From: DUVT01 sp041675865
GTDB lineage: Bacteria > Bacillota_I > Bacilli_A > ML615J-28 > CAG-698
Assembly (NCBI GenBank): GCA_041675865.1
Contig: JBAYTA010000092.1
Span: 1 to 7,063, forward strand
DNA: 7,063 bases
Direction: 5' to 3'
Part shown: one piece after another, positions 1-4,850 of the stretch
Position numbering within the stretch: position 1 is the first letter of the stretch
Layout: each line of letters starts with the position of its first letter
Translations under genes and position numbers: made by a program
Notes under the pieces: generated by a model
What the model saw: the letters and a program-made list of their open reading frames with translations, nothing else
Databases searched by the model: none
Told to the model about the DNA's origin: nothing

Positions 1-171
1 TAACCATTGCCATTGATTGTCAATTTTTAAAATCTCTTTTGCATACTCTCGTGCAGCACCGCCACTACCCCAAAAAGGATTTTCAATCTTTGATGCAACA
101 TCTTCTACAAAAGCAATTGGATCTGTCCACCTCTTTGCAAAAAGCAAAGGATAAAGTTCTTTTGAAATCAC
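1..171 (-). CDS. Unidentified phage-type early gene, N-terminal 57 codons only
   Basis: An open frame runs leftward from a GTG at 171-169 to the window edge without a stop, giving 57 residues. The start is supported by AAAGGAG at 184-178, six bases upstream, and by a near-consensus promoter at 224-252. The N-terminus begins VISKELYPLLFAKRWTDP and continues with an aromatic and glycine-rich stretch (NPFWGSGGAAREYAKEIL, residues 31-48). I do not recognise the family. Its position, divergent from a CI-like repressor and under a strong promoter studded with repeated motifs, is that of a repressor-controlled early gene of a temperate phage, such as a transposase, a Ner/Cro-type regulator or a replication gene. 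That role comes from context only, because too little of the protein is visible to test it. Confidence 0.72.
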   Translation of the reverse strand, partial: MISKELYPLLFAKRWTDPIAFVEDVASKIENPFWGSGGAAREYAKEILKIDNQWQWL

Positions 172-194
172 AACAAACTCCTTTGTTTAAATAT

Positions 195-311
195 AAAACA
201 TTAAGTGATACACTTTAAAACAAATTATGCCAAATAATAAAACATTTGTCAATATAATAGTGAACATTTCAACTTCAAAACTAATCTGATAATGTTTTAA
301 AAGTAAACATT
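195..311. promoter_or_regulatory. Operator-like array of AAAACATT motifs
   Basis: The motif AAAACATT occurs at 195-202 and 239-246, in inverted form (AATGTTTT) at 291-298, and as TAAACATT at 304-311. A related GAACATT lies at 262-268. The inverted and direct copies at 291-297 and 305-311 form a perfect 7-bp inverted repeat with a 7-base spacer. A separate palindrome, AAGTG-ATA-CACTT, lies at 203-215. The copies sit within or beside both divergent promoters. The simplest reading is that they are binding sites for the CI-like repressor encoded at 356-1027. AT-rich DNA produces such words by chance more readily than balanced DNA, so the assignment is an inference. Confidence 0.5.
224..252 (-). 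promoter_or_regulatory. Strong sigma-70 promoter of the leftward gene
   Basis: Read on the minus strand, a perfect -35 box TTGACA (252-247) is followed by a 17-base spacer and CATAAT (229-224), five of six matches to the -10 consensus. Transcription would start near 217, about 45 bases before the GTG start at 171. One AAAACATT motif (239-246) lies inside the spacer, and a short palindrome (203-215) lies at the expected start of transcription. A repressor bound there would block RNA polymerase. Confidence 0.75.
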
Positions 312-330
312 AGATTAATTTATGTATAAT
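282..330 (+). promoter_or_regulatory. Repressor promoter with overlapping palindromic operator
   Basis: A perfect -10 hexamer TATAAT lies at 325-330, 26 bases before the repressor ATG. No good -35 box exists at the right distance: the bases around 301-307 read AAGTAAA. The -35 zone is instead occupied by a nested inverted repeat. The outer arms are TAATCT (282-287) and AGATTA (312-317). The inner arms are AATGTTT (291-297) and AAACATT (305-311). A weak -35 covered by a palindrome suggests autoregulation by the repressor. Confidence 0.5.
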
Positions 331-355
331 ACACAACAAGGAAAAGGAGTTTAAA

Positions 356-1027
356 ATGGATGCAAAAGATGTTTTATATAGAATAAAGCAAATTGAAAAA
401 ATTCAAAATGATAAAGATTTAGCTGATTTACTTGAAATAAATTACAATACATTAAGGGGATGGTTGCAAAGAAACTCATTACAATTTGAACCTATAATTG
501 AATATGCTAAAAAAAACAATATAGATCTCAATTATATTTTTGGCACAAAAAACACACAAAGTATTGAAAACATTGAAAGTCCATCAATTATTGCACTCAA
601 TAATGCTATTGCAATTTCTCAAAATGAAACAGAAGTTGCTGATTATCTAAAACAATTTACTCTTCAAAAACTATTTTTAAAATTATCAACTACAAAAGAA
701 TCTTTTTTTGAAAAATTAGCAGATATTATTTTTCCTAAAACGCAAAGAATTATCTTATTTTTGTATAAGATTTTAGTACATATTGCAAAAGATGATACAG
801 CCAATAATAGCAATGATAAAGAGTATTTAATTGAAAAAATAAACAGTTTTGATTTGTTATCATTTGAAAACTTAGGGCATGGTTTTACCGTTTTTGATAA
901 AAAGAAGTTAATTTCAATAGTTGAAAATTTATCAGACAATGAAATAAGTCTTGTTTTAGAAAATGCTTCGAAATCAATAAATATTCTCAAAGAAAATCTT
1001 GATTTTTTAAATAAACTAACATATTAA
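356..1027 (+). CDS. CI-like phage repressor (helix-turn-helix, 223 aa)
   Basis: This is a DNA-binding transcriptional regulator of the phage CI repressor HTH type (Pfam Phage_CI_repr style). Residues 4-64 carry the diagnostic pattern: a DLADLLEINYNTLRGWLQRN core (about 21-40), then IIEYAKKNNIDLNYIFG. This matches the family layout in which a tryptophan follows the recognition helix and the domain ends in 'W/Y-L-hydrophobic-G'. The C-terminal 140 residues are helical and Lys/Glu/Asn-rich. They lack a recognisable S24 (LexA/CI) Ser-Lys protease domain, so classical RecA-driven self-cleavage is not expected. The ATG is set by AAAAGGAG at 342-349, six bases upstream. The gene diverges from the leftward gene at 1-171, shares an operator-rich region with it, and ends at a hairpin terminator. 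It probably maintains lysogeny of a resident prophage, possibly Mu-like. It could instead be a solitary regulator of an integrative element. Confidence 0.82.
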   Translation: MDAKDVLYRIKQIEKIQNDKDLADLLEINYNTLRGWLQRNSLQFEPIIEYAKKNNIDLNYIFGTKNTQSIENIESPSIIALNNAIAISQNETEVADYLKQFTLQKLFLKLSTTKESFFEKLADIIFPKTQRIILFLYKILVHIAKDDTANNSNDKEYLIEKINSFDLLSFENLGHGFTVFDKKKLISIVENLSDNEISLVLENASKSINILKENLDFLNKLTY

Positions 1028-1030
1028 TTT

Positions 1031-1057
1031 AAAGGGCTATTTTAGCCCTTTTCGTTT
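1031..1057 (+). terminator. Rho-independent terminator after the repressor
   Basis: A perfect 9-bp stem, AAAGGGCTA (1031-1039) with TAGCCCTTT (1043-1051), closes a TTT loop. It begins three bases after the repressor stop codon and is followed by a broken T run (TCGTTT). It should end rightward transcription. From the other strand, the hairpin contains the last codons of the convergent small gene at 1037-1210, but no T run follows on that side, so its leftward activity is doubtful. Confidence 0.8.
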
Positions 1058-1210
1058 ACAGTACCTGTAAAATCCATTATATGATATTTGTACATCACTT
1101 GGCATTTTAGAACTTAATATTTTCCAAATACTTCTTAAACTAGCACCAGTTTTTACAAACTCCTCAATCTCTGATCTGTATATATCTAATACACTTACTT
1201 TACTTGTCAT
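1037..1210 (-). CDS. Small TraK-like putative DNA-binding protein (57 aa)
   Basis: The ATG at 1210-1208 is preceded by AAAAGGAG, and the frame ends in TAG at 1039-1037. The sequence has the pattern YRSEIEEFVKTGASLRSIWK (11-30) followed by ISYNGFYRYCKRK (42-54). This resembles the short helix-turn-helix segment of plasmid TraK-type conjugation proteins: an alanine/serine-rich turn, 'IW' in the recognition region, then 'SY..F.RY' and a basic tail. It is much shorter than full TraK proteins and looks like that core alone. It lies 72 nt downstream of the E2-like gene on the same strand and could be read with the CBASS operon, or belong to an adjoining mobile element. Its 3' end overlaps the repressor terminator. 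Its function is unknown; DNA binding is inferred from the fold pattern. Confidence 0.7.
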   Translation of the reverse strand: MTSKVSVLDIYRSEIEEFVKTGASLRSIWKILSSKMPSDVQISYNGFYRYCKRKGLK

Positions 1211-1282
1211 TGAATTTCTCCTTTTATATCTCTTTCACTTATATTCATAATTGAATGATTTTGGAGAAATAAGGAGACACTT

Positions 1283-1948
1283 CTATGCCTCCGTGAAAGT
1301 TTCTTCTCCATAATTTTTGTACCAATATCTTGCAGCAAAATGTCTAAATTGATTAATTTTGACATTCAACTTTTGGCTGCATTTTCCAAGTCGGTTTTTA
1401 CATCCACAAGAGCATGGCTGTTTATTTGCTACTCTTTTTTTCATAGAAAGCATTTTTATTACCTGCTTAATAGAATCTTTTCCCTTAATAGCAAAGATCT
1501 TTTCATATTCATCTATGATGCCTTTTTCGCCATGTGCCAACTCACCAAAAACTAACTTTTCACCATCTTGTATTTTTAATGAAACTCCATATAAATATGG
1601 AACTAAACAATATTTTATAAAACCTTCAAGGGTTGGATCTTTACTCAATAACTGCAATAATCTTAGCGATGAACCCAAGCATAAAGTGTTGTCTGGATTG
1701 ATATGATATTCTTCCTCACGAGGAATTTTGTTTCCTATTTCTTCAACTTCTGGGATAGCAGACAGAAAATTATTTGCAATTTTAATTCGTATTTTATAAA
1801 AGTCTTTAACCTCTCTGTATCCATCAGTTTTAGCAGTAAAATATAATTTGCCCTCAACTATTAAGCCATCATTTTTTGACGGCTTAATAGACATAGATCT
1901 ATGTTTATCTAAAAAATCTTCCAGCTTAATTTTACTTATTAAACTCAT
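1283..1948 (-). CDS. E2-like ubiquitin-conjugating enzyme of short type II CBASS (221 aa)
   Basis: This is a bacterial E2-fold protein expected to form a thioester on a cysteine and act on the neighbouring CD-NTase. Residues 1-125 fit the E2 core: beta strands 28-66, a proline-containing segment around 75-77, then the active-site signature HINPDNTLCLG (82-92). C90 is the probable catalytic cysteine, with H82, N84 and D86 beside it. Type II CBASS E2 domains carry the same H-x-N-x-D...LCL arrangement. The C-terminal third adds PCSCGCKNRLGKC (178-190), a C-x-C-x-C-x6-C cluster resembling SEC-C-type metal-binding motifs. A histidine-aromatic stretch follows (FRHFAARYWY, 201-210). The ATG abuts the CD-NTase stop exactly, with GGAG ten bases upstream, so translation is probably coupled. 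No E1 or JAB gene is present, which defines the E2-only form. Confidence 0.85.
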   Translation of the reverse strand: MSLISKIKLEDFLDKHRSMSIKPSKNDGLIVEGKLYFTAKTDGYREVKDFYKIRIKIANNFLSAIPEVEEIGNKIPREEEYHINPDNTLCLGSSLRLLQLLSKDPTLEGFIKYCLVPYLYGVSLKIQDGEKLVFGELAHGEKGIIDEYEKIFAIKGKDSIKQVIKMLSMKKRVANKQPCSCGCKNRLGKCSQKLNVKINQFRHFAARYWYKNYGEETFTEA

Positions 1949-3142
1949 CTAAGATTTTCTCCATGGACTAGCAGTATCTTCTTTTTTAATATGATAATTA
2001 TTTGAAAAAGCTGAACTAGCAGCTAAACCTAACATTGTTCCTATTTTATCGATAGAGTTTAATGATAAGCTCATTTTTTCAGATATTAAATCAGAATCAA
2101 ATCCACCATTATCACTTCCAGTCATTGAAGCAAAATCTCTTCTTGCAGACTTTAACCAAAGGTAAAAATTCTCTTCCAATTTTAAATGAGTATATGATGC
2201 ATCATCCCATTTATCTGCAAAATCTTCTTCTGGATGCGTTGGATTAGGTACTTTTTTACCACTTTTATTTATATACTTATCCATATTATCAAGAATATTT
2301 TTTAAGGCATCTACTAAATTTTCTTCCCCATTGTATGCTCGCCCTGCAAGAGTTGTGATAATAACTGAAATTGGTTTTGAGTCATCGTTATCCTTAAACA
2401 TATTATCTCGATGTCTTTTTAACAACTGAACAGCTCTTTGCAAAATTGTTTTTTGATTAAAACTTGGCAGTTTATCAACTTGAGCCTTTTCCATTAACAA
2501 TCGTGTAGCTTGATTTTTTTGCATCATTGCTTCAAACCATAACGCATATCCCTCTGGATTGCTAATATTCCAATCACTATCAATTTTTGGATAGTTTTTT
2601 TTATCAGTATCAGTTATTGAAACAGACTTGCTCGAAATTTTCCTAGACAAGTTTTCATCAGATACATAGTTTCCATAGATATCCTTATAAATCAAATTTG
2701 ATATTGATTCATCAAGAGGAATACAGGGAACAACATCTATATGGAAGCTTAGTGAGTCTTGATATTCAAGTCTCCAGCATCTTCTCTTTTCATCTTTTTT
2801 TGATTTGATTCCTCTAGTATTTCTGTAAGATTCAAGTTCTTTCCCAACAAGCTCTTTTAAATCTTTTTGGCTGTGTGTACTTTTTGAAATACCATCTCTT
2901 ATATTACAAGCTAAATCCAAATCATACTCTTCATTATTGTTAAGAGGCCTTATAGCTGTTCCGAGTCTAAATGAACCTTGCGGGAATACATGTACATCGT
3001 TATCTTTAAATAGTGACTCATCTCTCCCGAACCATTCACCTAGGTCTTCATATCTCTCTTTTGCTTTTTTATAAGCAGTATCAGGTAGCTCTAATAGCTC
3101 TACAATATTTTCTAAAATTAGTGTCTCTTGTTGTTTTGTCAT
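1949..3142 (-). CDS. CBASS CD-NTase, cyclic oligonucleotide synthase (397 aa)
   Basis: This is a cGAS/DncV-like nucleotidyltransferase (SMODS family) that makes a cyclic nucleotide alarm signal on phage infection. The active site is complete. The helix-turn GS motif is FPQGSFRLGT (53-62, G56-S57), the two metal-binding aspartates are in YDLDL (D74, D76), and the third is in FHIDVVP (D136). The second half (about 190-380) is the helical domain that closes over the nucleotide pocket. The length is normal for the family. Pairing with a Cap5 effector and an E2-only protein recalls clade G enzymes (CdnG), some of which make 3',2'-cGAMP, but neither clade nor product can be fixed by eye. The protein ends in SPWRKS, an exposed-looking tail that would be the natural target of the E2. 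The ATG overlaps the effector stop (ATGA), with GGAG at 3153-3150. Confidence 0.93.
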   Translation of the reverse strand: MTKQQETLILENIVELLELPDTAYKKAKERYEDLGEWFGRDESLFKDNDVHVFPQGSFRLGTAIRPLNNNEEYDLDLACNIRDGISKSTHSQKDLKELVGKELESYRNTRGIKSKKDEKRRCWRLEYQDSLSFHIDVVPCIPLDESISNLIYKDIYGNYVSDENLSRKISSKSVSITDTDKKNYPKIDSDWNISNPEGYALWFEAMMQKNQATRLLMEKAQVDKLPSFNQKTILQRAVQLLKRHRDNMFKDNDDSKPISVIITTLAGRAYNGEENLVDALKNILDNMDKYINKSGKKVPNPTHPEEDFADKWDDASYTHLKLEENFYLWLKSARRDFASMTGSDNGGFDSDLISEKMSLSLNSIDKIGTMLGLAASSAFSNNYHIKKEDTASPWRKS

Positions 3143-4284
3143 TTGGCTTCTCCAATAGTTATAGCTTCAATAAATTTATCAGCTTTGTTATTTTGATCAT
3201 AAATGATCCACTGCATATCTGATTTTGGCATTCGTACTCTTCCTAATTCAATTGCACACGATATTGGCATTGCAGGAAAAATTTTTAACGGTTTTTTTGA
3301 ATGTTTATCATTTATTTGAACCATGAGTTTTCTAATCTCTTGACGAAATAATGAGAGTTGTGCTTTTGACCTCATAAAATCATTATGTAAAAAGCTCTTA
3401 GGAGCTGTGATTTCCCATATATTTACATCTTGACCTGTAACTTCATAAATTCTATCTCTTGAGATTTTTCCACTTAATGAGAGAATGAGAACAGGCTCTT
3501 TTTCATACTCTTCATCATTTGTTACAACAAACTCAAAATCTTTAGGCTCTTCTTGCCATCGCCAAGTTTTTGGTTCTCTAATTGGTTGATATGTATCTAC
3601 TGATATTTTATCTGTAAATAAACTACCAAGCTTTATTAATAAAGGCATTGGAGCCATAGCAAATATTGAAAAATCTCCAGAATCTTTTTCTTCAATTTTA
3701 GGTTCAATATATTTCGTAAATATTGCTTCTAAATGTTTTAGTTCAATATTCCAAAAATCTTTATCATTATCTTTCAATTCAGATTGCATAGATAAGAGTA
3801 TAGGGTTTTCATTTGTGGGGTATTTATCTGGAAACATCGCAGCAATTGCTTCATTTTTTTGTATTAGTGATTTTTGATCACTTATATTAGCACCATAAAA
3901 CACTACATGCGATTGTTTACTTGTTTCAATACCTGTAACAACATTAATTCTTTGTTCGTGTTTTTGCTTCCATTCTTGGAGCATTTTTGCAGGATATTTA
4001 GATTCATTTCTATCAATTTTCACATGACATTCATGACACATTAGCATTAAATTATCTGTTTCATTTAACGCATCTTTATTAAAAACGAATGGACCCCATC
4101 CTCTAGGACCTTCTTCTGAAAAAGAGTATATATGAGCTTTTTGTGCGATATTTACTCTTTCTTGCGTAATTGAAGATTTGAATAAAATTTTATTACAACC
4201 TTCAAACTGGCATCTGCCAGCACTTCTTGCCCAAAGTTCTCTTTCGACTTCTTTTTTTATATATCTCGTAACTTCATTAGCCAA
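3139..4284 (-). CDS. cap5: Cap5-type CBASS effector, HNH endonuclease-SAVED fusion (381 aa)
   Basis: This is the killing arm of the CBASS operon: a nuclease switched on by the cyclic nucleotide from the adjacent CD-NTase. An N-terminal HNH domain (about 5-110) shows zinc-binding cysteines C25 and C30 (CQFEGC) and C83/C86 (CHECH). The catalytic histidine is H51 in AHIYSF, and the HNH asparagine is N78 in NLMLMC. The C-terminal half (about 160-380) is a SAVED ligand-binding domain, recognisable by FAMAPMPLLIKLG (208-220), the TYQPIREPKTWRWQ stretch (231-244) and ILSLSG (267-272). In characterised Cap5 proteins, ligand binding drives tetramer formation and promiscuous double-stranded DNA cleavage. 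The start is TTG (4284-4282), chosen for AAAGGA seven bases upstream and the normal family N-terminus. It is the first gene of the operon and overlaps the cyclase gene by 4 nt. Confidence 0.93.
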   Translation of the reverse strand: MANEVTRYIKKEVERELWARSAGRCQFEGCNKILFKSSITQERVNIAQKAHIYSFSEEGPRGWGPFVFNKDALNETDNLMLMCHECHVKIDRNESKYPAKMLQEWKQKHEQRINVVTGIETSKQSHVVFYGANISDQKSLIQKNEAIAAMFPDKYPTNENPILLSMQSELKDNDKDFWNIELKHLEAIFTKYIEPKIEEKDSGDFSIFAMAPMPLLIKLGSLFTDKISVDTYQPIREPKTWRWQEEPKDFEFVVTNDEEYEKEPVLILSLSGKISRDRIYEVTGQDVNIWEITAPKSFLHNDFMRSKAQLSLFRQEIRKLMVQINDKHSKKPLKIFPAMPISCAIELGRVRMPKSDMQWIIYDQNNKADKFIEAITIGEAK

Positions 4285-4291
4285 TATATTA

Positions 4292-4297
4292 TCCTTT
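4292..4297 (-). promoter_or_regulatory. Ribosome binding site fixing a TTG start for cap5
   Basis: On the minus strand, AAAGGA lies seven bases before TTG at 4284. No ATG or GTG near this position gives the full HNH domain, and the next residues, ANEVTRYIKKEVERELWARS, lead straight into the nuclease fold. A rare start codon on the toxic effector, against ATG on the downstream cyclase and E2 genes, would keep its translation lower. Confidence 0.7.
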
Positions 4298-4338
4298 CTA
4301 GCTAAATAGTGTTACAAAGAGTAATGAGCTTAAAAAAA

Positions 4339-4353
4339 GTATATTGACTATAC
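4339..4353 (-). promoter_or_regulatory. Candidate CBASS promoter -10 with overlapping palindrome
   Basis: TATAGT (4352-4347 on the minus strand) is one mismatch from the -10 consensus and lies about 60 bases before the cap5 start. No convincing -35 box stands 16-18 bases upstream, where the sequence is a run of A/T. The hexamer falls inside a short perfect palindrome, GTATA-TTGAC-TATAC (4339-4353), that could bind a regulator. This region must contain the operon promoter if the CBASS genes are transcribed separately, but the exact box is uncertain. Confidence 0.28.
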
Positions 4354-4454
4354 AATCGTTTTATATTTATATAATATGTAATCAACTATAATTTGCTTGA
4401 TCAAAAACATTATAGATTAATTGTTTTAAACTTATTAGCTTGATAACACTTAAT

Positions 4455-4503
4455 TTATACGCATAGCGTAACCAAATAACCTGATTGCCGTCAGGTTATA
4501 CGC
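4455..4503. repeat. Double-hairpin element bounded by TTATACGC repeats
   Basis: Two stem-loops stand side by side: TACGC-ATA-GCGTA (4458-4470) and a 9-bp perfect stem ATAACCTGA/TCAGGTTAT (4476-4484 with 4491-4499) closing a TTGCCG loop. The octamer TTATACGC occurs at both ends (4455-4462 and 4496-4503). The stems are richer in G+C than the surrounding DNA. The larger stem might end transcription from the protease operon, but no T run follows it on either strand. A recombination or protein-binding site is equally possible. Confidence 0.5.
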
Positions 4504-4662
4504 TTATAACCATATATCATCTGTGTATTTATCTTAAATCTTGTCTTTATTCCCTATCAACTCCTTGTATTTAATTTCCATTGAGAACATTATCCCAGCA
4601 TAAAATTAAGTAATTTTACAAACTTTTTTAAAAGTGCTTCAAAAATATTACAAATTGCCATA

Positions 4663-4791
4663 TTATTTTTTTGAGCTCTTTGATGGTTTTAAGCTTGGCT
4701 TATTACCTGGAGTACTTTTATTATCTCTACGCCGTTGGTCTAGTTTGCCAGTTGATTTTGCAACAGGCTTTGGTCCTGGTTTTAATCCCAT
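4663..4791 (-). CDS. Tiny basic Pro/Lys/Ser-rich protein (42 aa) after the S8 protease
   Basis: An ATG at 4791-4789 is preceded by AAGGGAGG nine bases upstream, one of the best ribosome binding sites in the window, and the frame closes with TAA at 4665-4663. The product starts MGLKPGPKPVAKSTGKLDQ, contains RRR at 20-22 and ends in LKPSKSSKK. It has ten lysines, three arginines and only two acidic residues, with six prolines and no cysteine. It should be disordered and could bind nucleic acid or an acidic partner. I do not recognise it. It lies 50 nt after the protease stop on the same strand, so it is probably co-transcribed with it. An accessory component, a substrate of the protease or an unrelated passenger are all possible. 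A longer frame on the opposite strand covers the same bases but lacks such a start signal. Confidence 0.68.
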   Translation of the reverse strand: MGLKPGPKPVAKSTGKLDQRRRDNKSTPGNKPSLKPSKSSKK

Positions 4792-4831
4792 ACTATTTTA
4801 CCTCCCTTCAATAAATTTAAAAACAGTCAAT

Positions 4832-4850
4832 TTTGAATAAACTATTCAAA
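4832..4850. repeat. AT-rich hairpin over the protease stop codon
   Basis: TTTGAATA (4832-4839) and TATTCAAA (4843-4850) form a perfect 8-bp stem with a 3-base loop that spans the TAG stop of the S8 protease gene. Each arm has only one G or C, so it is weak as a terminator. It could modulate read-through into the small basic gene downstream or protect a processed mRNA end. Confidence 0.4.

Larger units (their letters stand above)
4285..4662. other. Non-coding spacer between the two defence modules
   Basis: No credible gene lies in these 378 bases. The right part (4504-4662) is the trailer of the small basic gene and contains only an 18-codon frame without a good ribosome binding site. The middle (4455-4503) has two hairpins. 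The left part (4285-4440) is very AT-rich and should hold the cap5 promoter. It includes the palindrome TTGATCAA (4396-4403). No tRNA, insertion sequence or long direct repeat is visible. Confidence 0.6.

Noticed and set aside
664..990. A 108-codon minus-strand frame opposite the repressor gene
   Set aside because: It has no ribosome binding site, a low-complexity Ser/Phe/Lys composition typical of an antisense reading of AT-rich coding DNA, and lies wholly inside the well-supported repressor gene.
1207..1248. A 13-codon leader frame whose TGA overlaps the ATG of the TraK-like gene
   Set aside because: The overlap is suggestive of coupling, but no ribosome binding site precedes its ATG, so chance is the better explanation.
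1340..1706. Two plus-strand frames opposite the E2-like gene
   Set aside because: They overlap each other in different frames, lack start signals, and mirror a gene with a clear catalytic signature.
4455..4503. Integron attC site
   Set aside because: The double hairpin and conserved ends recalled attC, but the GTTRRRY/RYYYAAC core arrangement and the usual length are not convincingly present, and no integrase is visible.
4534..4590. An 18-aa minus-strand frame (MFSMEIKYKELIGNKDKI)
   Set aside because: Very short, with no good ribosome binding site and no recognisable similarity. It could be a gene remnant, but nothing visible supports this.
4634..4840. A 68-codon plus-strand frame opposite the small basic gene
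   Set aside because: No Shine-Dalgarno sequence precedes it. The minus-strand 42-codon gene has an excellent one, sensible spacing and co-directional context. The plus frame is best explained as its complement.
4832..4850. Hairpin over the protease stop as a strong terminator
   Set aside because: The stem has only two G-C pairs and no dedicated T run directly after it, and a gene with a strong ribosome binding site follows closely. Efficient termination is unlikely.
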